From positions 54,250,001 to 54,314,000 of the forward strand of contig CM114271.1 in assembly GCA_050084515.1 (NCBI GenBank): 64,000 bases of DNA. The letters run 5' to 3'. Position numbers and translations under genes: made by a program. Shown one piece after another: positions 24,516 through 37,368 of the stretch; the stretch's first letter is position 1; every line of letters begins with the position of its first letter. Origin of the DNA: Blasia pusilla (taxonomy: Eukaryota > Marchantiophyta > Marchantiopsida > Blasiales). Below the pieces are notes generated by a model. It had not been told where the DNA came from, ran no database searches, and saw only the letters and a list, made by a program, of their open reading frames with translations.

Positions 24516-25549
24516 TATTTCGAAGAAGAGAAGAGAAGAGCATGAAATTTTGGTCCCCACGACGGAAAAGCGCACCGGTGGATCTTAAAACGACGAAAAC
24601 GGAAGGAAGGGGACTCAGGTGGAGCTGCAGATGCCGACGGAAAGGCGAGTACCGTCCCTGACTCCGTCGGCGGACCGACTCGTTCCGGCGACATCATGTG
24701 CGGGAAGAGCGAAAGACGTGCGGTGCGCGAGATTGAGTGACTTGGCAACGAAGAAACGAGCGAGAGAGTGGAAGTAGAAGAAATGTATGTCATATGTGTC
24801 GGTCGCCTAACGGAGGACTGGCGGAGGGTTTAGGGGGAAGCAGAGAGAGGGCGAAGGGTTGGCATAAGGCGCGAGAGGGGCGGGCTACATCGTGTTGCGC
24901 CGCGCTGTCGTGTTGTGGAGGGGGAACACGGCGCCAAAGTGGCGTCGTTCACGCGGACTCGTTTTTTTTTTGGTTTCCTTCTTTTCTCCTTTCCGTGTGA
25001 CGTGAGTCCGCGCTCCGCTCTCTCGCCTGCGGGGGTTCTTTGGATCTCGCCGTGCGGTCTTCGTCTGTGCGCTCCGGTCTCGTGAACAGCTTCCGGGATC
25101 CGTCGCTGGCCGGCCCCGGTCTCGTGAACAGCTTCTGGGATCCGTCCCTCGTCCTCGTGAACAGCTTCCGGGATCCGTCCCTCTCCGCCCACGCTCTACC
25201 GAAAAGCTTCTGAGATCCATCGCTCTTCAGGTCCGGCGAGCTACAGCAGCTGCTCCCTCGTCTACATATTCCCCTCGGCGTCGTCAGATCTTTGCCTCTC
25301 GCCATCCAGATACCCCTCTCGCATTTTAGCGAGAGCGAGAGCGATGGAGCGAGGGAGCGAGGGAGAGAGAGAGAGAGAATGAATGCGAGAATGAGAACGT
25401 GGGAGATGGATTTCGTGTGAGTAGGCAGGGGTAGGAACGATTCAACGAGCGAAACGGAGGGAAGGGAGGATTTATCGATAGTTCGGGGGGAATTGGGAGA
25501 GTGTTTCGTGGTCGAGAGTGGACAGGAAGAAAAATTCGGAAAGGAAGAA
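24516..25549 (+). promoter_or_regulatory. GC-rich upstream region of the F-box gene
   Basis: The kilobase before the F-box start codon is GC-rich. It holds a four-copy imperfect tandem repeat (25079-25221) and a purine-rich GAGCGAG/GAGAGA tract on the plus strand at 25322-25390. Such GA tracts are common in plant 5' leaders and can bind GAGA-binding BPC-type factors; that role is inferred. The 262-codon frame on the opposite strand (25737-24949) crosses these repeats and looks like a composition artefact. Confidence 0.4.
25079..25221. repeat. Four-copy imperfect tandem repeat upstream of the F-box gene
   Basis: The core CTCGTGAACAGCTTCCGGGA followed by TCCGTC occurs at 25079, 25121 and 25154. 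A worn fourth copy lies at about 25197. Spacing is 42, 33 and 43 bp, so the core is better conserved than the spacers. Confidence 0.85.
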
Positions 25550-26662
25550 ATGGGGCAGTTGTCGAGCCTGTGGGAGGATCTGCCCCCGGATTTGGTGATG
25601 AGGGTGCTGCGGCACCTGCCGCAACCGACTTGTATGCGCTTCAGGGCGGTGTGCAAAGGATGGAAGGAAGCCATAGATTCGCCCGAGTTTCTGCACCTGT
25701 GCTCGCAAATGTGGACGGAGCGGCCGTGGTTCGTCATGGTTCAGCGAAAGAAGCTGAAGTCGGTGTTCATGTGTGATCCCCGCGACGTGAAGTGGTACAA
25801 TTTCCCTCTCTCTTTCCTTCCGGCTCCCGTCGTGGGACGCGCGGCAGCTGGGAGCCTTCTGTGCGTAGAGGAAAGAGAGGAGGACTACTTGAAGGCGCTG
25901 TACGTGTGCGATCCTCTCGCAAGGACATGGTTCAAGTTGCCTGCGACGGTGGAAGAGATGTACTGGGGGTCGAGATCGGTGACGCTTATGGTGGATGAGG
26001 CCATCGGTGCATTTAAGGTGTATGTCGGTTGCAACGATCAACTGCAGGTGTTTGATTCTCTCAGCTGCTTGTGGACAAGCTTGGGGCAGTCACCTGTTAT
26101 CTGGTCACCCATAACTTCCTCTGTCCTGCGCAAGAATTGTCTCTACTCATTGGCACCAAAGCCAGGCTATGATATAGTTCCTCAGCCCTACCAGCTCCTG
26201 AGATTCAATCTGGACGAAAAAGTGTGGAGCGTTGTGAATATTCAAATGCCCAACGCCCTCACAGCTCCTCATCTGGCAGAGCACGAAGGCCGCATTGTGA
26301 TGGTAGGTGGAATGTGGAAGAAAAAGATGATGAGGAGTCTTCGTATATGGGAGTTGAACCGACAAGAAAACTCATGGCTTGTTGTGGCTCGAGCACCGGA
26401 CGAGCTCTGGGATCAGCTGGCACTGGGCAGCTGGAACACATCTTGCGCGTGGAGAGGTGAATGGATCTGCATAGCTTCCGATAACAGAGTACTGTTGTAC
26501 AATTTCCAGAAGCGAACGTGGATTCTGTCACCTCCCAGCTCGGCCGATTCCAGCCACGGAGCTTTGCACATGGTTTTCCCGTTCCATCTGAACCCACATC
26601 CTGCTATTGGAATTCTACCTCCGCTCGATGGGGGGGTTGCTTTGAGCATACCTGTCACTTGA
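25550..26662 (+). CDS. F-box protein with kelch-like C-terminal repeats
   Basis: An intronless 370-codon gene. I chose the ATG at 25550 (MGQLSSLWEDLPPDLV); the frame is open a little further upstream but contains no earlier ATG. Residues about 7-50 are a good F-box, with LPPDLVMRVLRHLP and FRAVCKGWKEAIDSPEFL, the helix pair that binds SKP1 in SCF ubiquitin ligases. The rest has repeated beta-strand-like segments typical of plant F-box/kelch and F-box-associated proteins: YVCDPLARTWFKLP, LQVFDSLSCLWTSL, LRFNLDEKVWSVV, IVMVGGMWKKK followed by LRIWELNRQENSW, and LLYNFQKRTWILSP. The predicted role is a substrate receptor of an SCF E3 ligase in cytosol or nucleus. The substrate is unknown. The gene appears intact, with no frameshift or internal stop. 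Confidence 0.9.
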   Translation: MGQLSSLWEDLPPDLVMRVLRHLPQPTCMRFRAVCKGWKEAIDSPEFLHLCSQMWTERPWFVMVQRKKLKSVFMCDPRDVKWYNFPLSFLPAPVVGRAAAGSLLCVEEREEDYLKALYVCDPLARTWFKLPATVEEMYWGSRSVTLMVDEAIGAFKVYVGCNDQLQVFDSLSCLWTSLGQSPVIWSPITSSVLRKNCLYSLAPKPGYDIVPQPYQLLRFNLDEKVWSVVNIQMPNALTAPHLAEHEGRIVMVGGMWKKKMMRSLRIWELNRQENSWLVVARAPDELWDQLALGSWNTSCAWRGEWICIASDNRVLLYNFQKRTWILSPPSSADSSHGALHMVFPFHLNPHPAIGILPPLDGGVALSIPVT

Positions 26663-27250
26663 ACTTCTCGTGCTTTCTTTGTCGCTAAAACCGGATTTAA
26701 GCTTGAGTTTAATATCACAGCAGCGATCGCAGGGTGGTATCCAGGTGGTCGAGGGGTGACGAGGAGCATCAACCCACTGTGCTCGGGATGGTGTCCGGGT
26801 CGGAAAGGAGCCCCCCCGCTCATGTGCGCTACCGAAATTGCGAGAACAAACCCAAAATAGAACGAATTTTCCTCATGTCAATGCGAACCCGGTAGTTTGG
26901 AGATGTGTGCGTGCTGATTTTCGTCTTCTCCTTTCCTCAGATTGGAAGGGAGGCCTCTTTCGATTACTCACTCGCTTCATAGCAAATCAGCGCGAGGAGG
27001 CAACATCGTGGATTATAGAGTGGGCGGCGAACGCGTCGTGTCGGTGACAGCAACTGTAAGAAGGAAGAGAAAACGAATTACCCGGGTAGATGAACCTGTA
27101 CATACGTAGGCTGTAGAAAGGCGAAACCCCGCTTTGAAATGCGTCGTGGAATGTATGACGATTCTCCACTGTAATTAGTTGTGAATTCTTCGTTCAGATC
27201 AAAAGATTCAGCAAAAGACATTTTCATGTAGTGAGGACGCAGCTCGTCCA

Positions 27251-27293
<43 letters not shown>

Positions 27294-28006
27294 GGTGAGT
27301 TGTAGACGCCACTTTGTACATCTGCTTTTCTCGTCCCATGCAGTGGATCTAAACATGAACTAATCGAACTCACATGTACAGTATGTTTGAGACGCGTTGG
27401 CTGCCAAATGCGTGCTCACCATCTCTCCGCAATTCCCCAGCCTCCAGCCTCCGTCGATGGTGCGCCGTGTCCCTCTCTTCGGCAGGCCACATGGACCTTC
27501 ACCGAAAGCGTGGGAAGTGTATAGACTCTAGAGGAAGCGGTGCCAATCACCGGTCGCTGCGACCCGGATCTCGCCGCGAGAAATGGTCAGTCTTCCTTCC
27601 CTCCCAAACTATTATCGCACCTCCGCAGCCCGACACGTCCACGACGCCATCTCCTCATCCCACACGTTTACATCCCAACTCTTGAATGTGGAATACAAAC
27701 AAACAAACAAACTAACTAACTCGCTGCTTTCGTCCACTCCCACCCTATTGCCTTCTTCCACGTGACAAAACACGGGCGGCCCAAAAGGAATGGGGTCGGA
27801 GTAACAACGTTCGTGACCAATAGCTGTGCATAATCGCGATCGCCCAGTCAGCATAGTCAGCCGAGCGTGATCGCGATCACTCTCCGTCCGTCGTCGGAGA
27901 GAGGAAACTGCATTGCCGGATGGACAGGTGGCGTTCACTTGGTCGTGGAGTTCCGGTTCCCTTTTCCTTTTCGCACGCCGTCCAATTTTTTCCCTGGAAC
28001 GCCTCC
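26663..28006. other. Downstream flank of the F-box gene, no further gene
   Basis: A moderately GC-rich 3' flank. It contains a (GA)n microsatellite at 27253-27289 and a palindromic patch near 27835-27880 with ATCGCGAT words. Frames such as plus 27374-27685 and minus 27612-27938 do not resemble known proteins. Confidence 0.4.
27253..27289. repeat. (GA)n microsatellite
   Basis: About 18 uninterrupted GA units. Confidence 0.95.
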
Positions 28007-28175
28007 TCTTTCGAGTTGAAGATGACTATGAACTCGAGTGACGTCAACTTTCTTCTTTCAAGTTCGAAGATGGCGACGAATTCGAGTGATGAAATTGTCT
28101 TGTTTCAAGTTTGAAGATGACCACGATTCAAATAAAGTGAAAAGACATTTTTTTGAGTTTGAAGATTATTCCACT
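28007..28175. repeat. Degenerate tandem repeat, period about 50 bp
   Basis: Three to four units share TTTCAAGTTCGAAGATG followed by a GAATTCGAGTGA-like second half. They start near 28007, 28058 and 28107, with a partial unit at about 28155. The first two also read as short in-frame peptides, but that follows from the repetition and is not evidence of a gene. Confidence 0.7.
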
Positions 28176-30145
<1,970 letters not shown>

Positions 30146-30305
30146 GAAGAAGGGATTGTTTTCATCTTGTTTAGTGCATTGTTTCTTCTAACAGAGCTCT
30201 TTGATGTTTAATTTGTGTGCAAGTAGCTTTAAAGAACTCTCACCAAGCTCTGCACAATTATCTATTTCAAGTTTCTTAGGAAAGGCTGAGAAATAGCCTC
30301 TCATT

Positions 30306-30702
30306 ATGGAGGGAAACTTACCTTGCCGAAGACTCTATGATCCAGAATATTTTTTGTTGAGGCTGCATGGTCTTAAGAAGAAGATATTGCAGAAGAGTAG
30401 GCCTTTAGGGATATTTGATCGGATCTTGGCTCTGCCAATCCTTGTACGGGTAAGGATTTTGCAATTGATTGATGATTCCAGAGAAAATGACCATGCCAAT
30501 GGTTATAGGGTTGGGAAAAGAACATTTTTTGACATGGCAGAGCGTCATTTCTATGTTAGGTTTGTTGATGTTATTCTCTGCCATGATGATAGATACTCTT
30601 TACTTGCTTGTATAATGGTCCGGATGGTTGGAAAGGTCACTGTTCAAATATGCCACGATAAGCAAGGAATTAACATTTTCATCAATATCTGTCCCAATAA
30701 AT
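30306..30702 (+). other. Open frame joined to decayed 18S rDNA, unassigned
   Basis: A 141-codon frame opens with MEGNLPCRRLYDPEYFLLRL and includes RILALPILVRVRILQLIDD and MAERHFYVRFVDVILCHDD. Its last nine or so codons (to 30731) come from the rRNA fragment that begins at about 30703. I do not recognise the upstream part. It could be an exon or a transposon piece to which rDNA was joined. The frame is unlikely to be a functional gene as it stands. Confidence 0.3.
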
Positions 30703-31230
30703 TTACCAGGTCCAGACATAGTAAGGATTGATAGATTGAGAGCTCTTTCTTGATTCTATGGGTGGTGGTGCATGGGCATTCTTAGTTGGTGGAGTGATTT
30801 GTGTGGTTAATTCCGTTAACGAACGAGACCTCATCCTGCTAACTAGTTACACGAAGAATCTTCTTTGTGGCCAACTTCTTAGAGGGACTATTGGCGTCTA
30901 GCCAATGGAAGTTTGAGGCAATAACAAGTCTGTGATGCCCTTTGATGTTCTAGGCTGTTGCGCACAATCGATGAATTCAACGAGTTTATAACCTGGGCCG
31001 AGAGGTCTGGGTAATCTTTTGAAATTTCATCGTGATGGGGATATATCATTGCAATTATTTATCTTCAACGAGGAATTCCTAATAAGCGCGAGTCATCAGC
31101 TTGCGTTGACTACGTCCTTGCCCTTTGTACACATCGCCTGTCGCTGCTACCGATTGAATGATCCGGTGAAGTTTTTGGATCGCGGCGATGCCGGCAGTCC
31201 GCCGGCGGTGACGTTGTGAGAAGTTTATTA

Positions 31231-31271
<41 letters not shown>

Positions 31272-31299
31272 TCGTAGGTGAACCTGCGGAAGGATCATT
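30703..31299 (+). pseudogene. Decayed 3' third of an 18S rRNA gene
   Basis: Well-known 18S blocks appear in order: TTACCAGGTCCAGACATAGT, AAGGATTGATAGATTGAGAG, TCTTGATTCTATGGGTGG, TTAATTCCGTTAACGAACGA, GGAAGTTTGAGGCAATAAC, GAGGTCTGGGTAATCTTTTG, GAGGAATTCCTAATAAGCGC and GTCGTAACAAGG, ending with CCTGCGGAAGGATCATTG. The strand is plus and the 5' two thirds of the gene are absent. Many positions carry C to T or G to A changes against the universal sequence (for example ACACATCGCCTGTCGC where ACACACCGCCCGTCGC is expected). Small deletions also occur near 30950. It is therefore a silent, decaying rDNA fragment outside the arrays. Confidence 0.93.
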
Positions 31300-31460
31300 G
31301 CACACACAATGCAGCAAACCCCGCGAAAATTTTCTATGTCCTACGAGGGATTGGTGCGTTTGTTTGAGTATGCAATTGGGGACGGTGGGAAAAGTGTCCA
31401 AGTACGTTTAGAGTACAGTAATTTTTGCGAAGGGAAAAGTCCACGAGAGCAAGTTTGCAC
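31300..31460 (+). other. Probable start of ITS1 after the 18S remnant
   Basis: The sequence runs straight on from the 18S 3' end (GGATCATTG) without a break, so it should derive from ITS1. I see no 5.8S gene downstream, and the right limit of rDNA-derived DNA cannot be set by eye. Confidence 0.5.
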
Positions 31461-32420
31461 TCGCTCAAGGAACCAAACGGTTTCTTGAAGGACATGTATT
31501 TTTTGTTTTCAGGATATGTCGTGCTACTACATGGTAGAGAATTCTAGCACCTAATGGGTATTGGTAGTTAGATTAAGCTTGTTAAAGGCCATAAAGTAGG
31601 ATTTTGATTAATGTAACAACTTTTCATTAAATAGATAATGTGAAATGATCAGTTTGTTTGCATATTTGACTTCGGATATGATTTGTTAAGCAGCAAGTTT
31701 CTTTAGGAGTGTTTGAATTTGACTCTCAAGAAAGTAACTCAGATGAGATTTTTTTTGTGAACAAGTTGGTACTCTTCTTTCCTCGAGAGTTTCCAAAAAA
31801 GCTTCAAGATTGTCATGGATTGTTTTAGATAAAAGTATAGTACTGGCTCACTTTTTTACGTAGGTGTAAGTGATGTGTCATTTGCATGGCACTTGTTTAC
31901 AGTGGGATATTGCAATGGTGTTGGTGTTGAGATCATCTGGATCTAATATGTCATGAATGTGATGGAATGGCTTGCAACGTTACACGCACCATTTGAATCG
32001 GTCTAAGTTTTCAAGGAGTGCAGAAAAATTGACCATCCAAGAAAGGTATTTAGCAATTCCCTTGCAAGAATTCTTTAGCTGACAGTAGATAAAGGGATTC
32101 AAGGGATTTTATCATGTATCAATAGGTAAGATATGCTATATATATATCGAACCATTGAGGTCCATCTTGGAAATCTCAGTTTTTTGATTCCCCTTGGTAT
32201 GGTGTGGTGTGTAGGATGGTTTAGGCTTAATAACTCAATATCGTGGCCATGGAAACCACCTCCCTTGGACATAGGAAATCTTTACGTCATCATAATAGAG
32301 TGGCTGTATATGACTTGAACTTATGGCGTAGAGAGCTTGCTAGGGCTTAGGCGGATCGCAAGAGACGCATAAAATGCCCTTGCAATGAGTGCAAGGGGCA
32401 GAAAACTATAACATTACATA
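31461..32420. other. Intergenic between the rDNA remnant and the gypsy element
   Basis: No gene recognised. It may include more decayed rDNA spacer at its left side. The right edge is set by the TGTCAC start of the terminal repeat at 32421. Confidence 0.4.
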
Positions 32421-32933
32421 TGTCACATTTTTTAGGATATATCGGTGAGACCTAGTAGAGCGCCTTTGTGAGTAGTGGAGGACAAGCCCACGAGGTCGAG
32501 GATGACCTGTTGGGGCCCCGAAAAACCTGAGAGAGCAGGTTTCCCCTTCGTTTCGGCTCATTTGGAGCCATATTGAGGAACTTACTATTTTAGATAAGTA
32601 CCATTTTGAATATATGGTCGACTTTATATTTTTGGTAAGTGGCCATTGACCTCCTACATCAGGTCAAGAGCCAAGGAGGTGACTTGGGAGAATAGGTTAC
32701 CATGGAGAGAGCTTGGGAGAGGGGAGGGGTAGACCTCAGGGAGAGAGAGCTTGAGAGCTCATTCTCTCTTTGTTGAACCTCTGGGCATGAGGCGGCGGAA
32801 CTATGGTCCCTTGCCTTGTGAGTGTAACCCAAGCCTCTCATTAGGAGAGTGGGTTTGGTTTGACATGAGAGAGAGTGCACACCTTTGAGAGCTATGGTGT
32901 GAGATGGTGTAGAGAGATTGGATCTTACTTTAC
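32421..32933 (+). repeat. 5' long terminal repeat of the gypsy element
   Basis: About 513 bp starting TGTCACATTTTTTAGGATAT and ending GGATCTTACTTTACA. It aligns along its whole length with 41836-42347 at roughly 95% identity by eye. It shares the motif CCTTCGTTTCGGCTCATTTG and a purine-rich GAGAGAGCTTGAGAGCTC stretch. The open frame on the opposite strand is an artefact of this sequence. Confidence 0.85.
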
Positions 32934-34400
32934 AAAGAGAGAATGAGAGAAAGAGAGAGTGAGAGAGCTTCATGGGGGAGCTCGCTGGTCACTCGCTATT
33001 TTTGTAGGTTAGGGACCGTGTTCCCCGTTTAGTGGCTCATGGGAGTGCTCACCGGAGCAAGGGCTGCTTTGATTGTTCTTTGCATTTGCGGATTTTTCGT
33101 GTGGAAGAGTGGCGCGCGGAAGCGCTGCCCAATTTATGATAGGGATTGATTATGGGAGCATGTTGCCCCATGCTAGTGCTCTCGGGAGCACTATGTAGCT
33201 TGCTGATTTGTATTTTTACAGGTTTTACATTTTGGTTGGGAGAAATCAGTACAGAAGCGCTGCCAAATTTTGTGGAAGAGAAAGAGACATTGGGCTTTAC
33301 GACAGTCCCTATCAGTTTTTATTGGAGTGTCCAATTCCAAATATTTTTTGACGCGGTTGTAGATCGTGAAGCTCTGCAATAAACGGTGCGCAATTTAGAG
33401 TTGCGAGTAAAAAGTTATGGTCAATCTTGCAAAACTGCCATTGCTAGGCGATTTTTAGGGTTGAATTGTTCAAACCCTAAACCAGCCGCCACACCGGCGG
33501 TGGCCGTCGCCGTCATAGTCACCATCATGATTGACGGTCAACCGTCACCATCAACGGTCAACCATCACGGTCAACGGTCCACGGTCCACCGTCCATCGAC
33601 CACCGTTGCCCAACGTTGCTCAGAGCCGCATTTGGCCGTTGTCCACTCTTTGGTTGCCATTGCCGCCATTACGGAGTGGAGGGTTTTCCATGACGTTCAT
33701 TGATTCTCTGACTTGCAAGTACTTTATTTTGGCCGCCATCGTCATCAAAGTTTCGTCATCAACTAGTGATGGCAGATGACCTCCGATTATGGTGTTTGAG
33801 TTTTGATTTCATGCTGCTATGTTGTGATTGGTAGCCGCTCGACGACGATCGAGTAGCGTGCCGTGACGCCCGTAGCCGCAACGCGCCGTCGATTGCCACG
33901 TCGTGCCGCTCGTGGCCACACCCCACCATCTCGATCGCGGAGTCGCACCGTCATTGTGGAGCATAGTGTGGGTTTATTGTTGATTAAGAAGGGTATGTAG
34001 CATCCCACCATGTTCGTGAGCCGCCTCCGCGTCGCCGCAACACCGCACGCCCGTTGGAACCGCACCGCATTTATCGAGGAGTTTTGAGCAAAGATCGATG
34101 GGGAGGAGTATGACTTGCTGATGGGAGGAGTTGTCTCTGCGACCGAGTTGGGGTTGAGATTTGCTGTTGCTGAGGAGCGACATCGACATGTGTTCAGGTT
34201 ATCCATTCTGGTCCTTTACCCTGCACGCGTGAGGGATTATGGGATTTAGGTAGTTTATTTGGGGATATTGGGTTGTGTGGATGCTGAGAGCATCATTTAT
34301 GTATGTGGTTTAGGGGACATAGACCTGTGTGGGATGTCCAGAGTTGAGGGTAGGTTGTCGATGAGATGATAGCCTGTTCGATTTGCCGCACCACGCCGCT
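32934..34400 (+). other. Long 5' leader of the gypsy element
   Basis: About 1.5 kb between the terminal repeat and recognisable gag. No standard tRNA-Met primer-binding site is evident directly after the repeat. GAAGCGCTGCC occurs twice (near 33120 and 33257). A cluster of GGTCAAC/GGTCCAC words lies at 33528-33600. Short frames here look non-coding. Confidence 0.5.
33528..33600. repeat. Short-period repeat of GGTCAACCGTCA-like words
   Basis: ACGGTCAAC, CATCAACGGTCAAC, CACGGTCAACGG, then CACGGTCCACCGTCC repeat with a period of about 10-16 bp inside the element's leader. Similar words in the flanks (GGCGGTGGCCGTCGCCGTC) suggest slippage expansion. Confidence 0.6.
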
Positions 34401-35640
34401 TGTTGCCGCACTTTACACGTCTCGGGGAGGGAGAGTGTAGATCGAGTGCCGCATGTTTGGGATGAGTAATTGAGGGATTACTCGCGAGGTTGAGAGTGAT
34501 AGTGATAGTGTGAGAGGGGCATGAGGGCTATCACGGCGTCCTTTTAGGATTTTGAGAGGCGAGGTAGTGGACTTGAGAGTAGCTCAAGAGGGTTTACCCG
34601 GAGTGGTGCGAGGTTTTGAGGGCCTCCACGTGAGAGACCACCTTGATCTCCTTCTGTGTCGTCTTCAGAAGAGGGGGAGTGTGTAGAGGAGTTTGTGAGC
34701 ACATCGCCACACAGTGTGAGTGGTCCTACCAGTTGGGCGTACGAGATGAACGACCGCGGTAGAGGACCGCGTTGAGGTACGATTGATGCGATTTCATAGC
34801 ATAGTTTAGGAGTTGGTGCGACTCGTGCAGGTGCCAAGAACTCTAGAGAGTTCAACCCGTTTACAGCATGGAACGGTATGTTCCAGCATTTAGAGGGGGT
34901 GCCCATGGACGATTACCATGAGTTCTCTCAAAGATATGCATGTGAGATCGAGGCATGGAGGCTCTACTATGACCCATATTATATGTCATGGACGGAGCCG
35001 TTCCACATGAGGAGGAGGAGGAGTCGGGAGAGGCTACTTCCTCTTCCACTAGTGACATTTTAGGAGGGGTCACTCGCACGGGAGTAGTTGCACCGCCTAG
35101 TCGGGTTTGTCCCAGGTTCAACCCCGTGGTTGAGTTCTTTGCTGAGTTGGGGGCGAGCTACCAGGGGGTACAGACAGAGAAGTTGCGGAGTATCCACAAC
35201 TTCCAGAGGTGCCCGGGTGAGAGTTTGCGTGAGGCTTACACTCCCGCTGCGTCGGTTGATCAACGCCACTCGAGGGGTGATAGAGTTATCCAGTCATGGT
35301 ACCATAAACAAAGTGCGGGAGGAGGGTGCTTTATGAACACCTCCCTACATTGAGAGATGTTTTAGGATCTCCGAGAACATTGAGCGCAACATGCGGAGGA
35401 GAGCGTAGCCACCATGGGTTCAAGTAGAGTCAGCCACGATTTTCTACACTAAGTGGAACATGGACTCGAGATGGGCACCACAAGCTCGAGGGAGGATATC
35501 GAGGGGCGTGCCACGAGACCGCGCCTTCATATACGGCTCGAAGCGACCGCCTACTATGACTTGTTGGTCATGTGGTGGAGCCCATCATCGCGATTGCACT
35601 CTGGGGTCATGAACGTGTGCCTCAAAGATGGAGGAGAAGA
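34400..35640 (+). pseudogene. gag of the gypsy element
   Basis: Frame-shifted plus-strand readings give gag-like blocks: REFNPFTAWNGMFQHL then DYHEFSQRYACEIEAWRLYY near 34845-34980, RFNPVVEFFAELG near 35115, and an RRLINATRGVIELS block near 35255. A zinc knuckle read as CWSCGGAHHRDC at 35562-35597 gives spacing C-x2-C-x3-H-x3-C, slightly short of the usual CCHC box, which suggests a small deletion. Gag would form the nucleocapsid that packages the element RNA. The frame is broken several times. Confidence 0.6.
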
Positions 35641-36623
35641 TTGTGCCGCACCAAGAGGTTATCGGTGTGACTATTGTCGAGGTATGGTCATACACGCGCC
35701 AGGTGTTTCAGTTTACATCCTAAGTTACGTTCGGACCGAGGGCCAGAGAGCGAGTAGCCGGTTTGGATGGGCCTAGAGATCGTGCACCACATGGTCTCGT
35801 TAGGGGACGAGGAGCTGGAGTTTCCCAACACGTTGGTGGAACTGCCCGTGGAGGAGGTCGAGTACCACCACCTAGACGCGCCGAGGAGGAGGCGGGGCGT
35901 GAGGAGGCTAGGATGGTTTAGATACAGATCATCAGAGCAATTGCCGCTATGGCATTGAGGTTACCCGATGTCGGATCCGTGGCATCGACATCATATGGAG
36001 CAGCCAGAGATCTGGAGGATCCTGGTTGGATGTGCGGGGTTGCCCAGATGGAGGCAGCTGCAATTATGACGCGTGGACCAGCCGCAGAGTTGGATCCACA
36101 ACGAGGGGAAGCTAGGAAACAAACTAGGCTTCCTCACTCTTTCACATTGTCCGAGGCAATGAGGACCCCATCGATGGGTCCTGATCAAAGTTCCTAGAGA
36201 GTTGGTGATGTTGTCGGTGTGCAGGCACAGACGGCTATGGGAGAAGCGAGTATGACGACTCCTATTGTTGATGCTCAGGAGGGGCATGTGTCGAGCACGT
36301 TGTTGGGGGTGGCTACCATTGTGTACTGCACTCCTTTATTTTCTGCTTCCGATGTTATGACGTTGGGGGGTACGCCCGCCCAGGCTTTTCGACTGGCCGC
36401 TTCGCTATGTGAGCGCGGAGTTGGAGTTCCAGCATCACGTTCAGAGATGATTGCAGAGGAGGTGATGGACTTGCCCTTGGAGCGGATGCTCGGGCCGTCC
36501 ACGTCAGATTCATGGCAAGCTGCGGTTGCTAGGATGGCGGAGATGCCCGCTAGACCCGTGATAAAGCGTGCCATGGCTTCTCCTGGTGTCGTATTGCTGA
36601 ATAACTTAGAAGCGGTCTTCTAG

Positions 36624-37020
36624 ATGGTGAGTCCTGGAGGTAGAGCTTTTAGTTCGCAACGCGTCTTGTTGGATTCAGGAGCACAACCCCTGATGTTGGG
36701 GAAAGCGTCATTAAGAGGATTGGGCTTGACGAGAGCCGATGTGGAGTGTTGTCCATTCCGGATACAGACATCCTTGGGTGGAGCGAGTACCACACAGTAT
36801 ATCACCCGACAGGAGGTCGTGGTGAGGATTCGCCTGGGACAACCTACATATGAGTCCGTGGTGTGAGCCAAGGCGATAGTGACCGATGCAGAGTCCTACG
36901 ACGTCTTGGTTGATGGAATAGTGTTATACCCGATGGGGTTTTCCCTGGATTACTGGGAGGAGTCAGCGTCCTACACACCAAGATGGCAGTCAGGTGATGG
37001 GCACCTTGGCTCATTATCCG
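36624..37020 (+). pseudogene. Retroviral-type aspartic protease of the gypsy element
   Basis: The reading contains VLLDSGAQPLMLGKA, with the DSGA catalytic signature. The usual beta-strand pattern and TQYITRQEVVVRIRLGQP follow, and after a TGA at 36864-36866 comes AESYDVLVDGIVLYPMGFSL. The protease would cut the Gag-Pol polyprotein. A TAG stop just before it (36621-36623) separates it from gag. The catalytic Asp is intact although the frame is not. Confidence 0.8.
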
Positions 37021-37368
37021 TTCAATTCACAGGTGCAGTGATTGAGCGACGGCCACGAGAGGTGGCGACCTTAGTAGCATTTAGCAATGCCATCACTTGG
37101 CCTAGTGATTTGATTGAGGGACATGTCCATACAGAGGATACTCCCATTCCTGAACATTTCTATGGAGAGGAGTGTTATCGTAGCCGCATCATTCCCTGGA
37201 GAAGAGGTGCGTTGTGGGGCTCGACTCAGAAGCTTTGAGGTACATACCGCGTGGAGCCAGGCGTTTGCACCGGAGCGTGATCGGTCTGAGGAACCCGAGG
37301 GAGTAGGGAGTGCTACGATGACACCCTTGGATACCACACCCAATATGTGGTGTATCCCGGAGGAGGGT

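Noticed and set aside
25493-25549. Longer N-terminus of the F-box protein
   Set aside because: The upstream codon at 25493 is TTG; the first ATG in frame is at 25550, just before the F-box.
24949-25737. A 262-codon minus-strand frame over the F-box 5' end
   Set aside because: It is antisense to the F-box start and crosses the GC-rich tandem repeats; the plus strand has a clear F-box domain and this frame has no motif.
30703-31299. A functional 18S rRNA gene
   Set aside because: Only the 3' third is present, universally conserved bases are changed and deletions are visible.
32659-32973. Minus-strand frames across both LTRs (also 42074-42493)
   Set aside because: They are open by composition in the terminal repeats and have no protein similarity.
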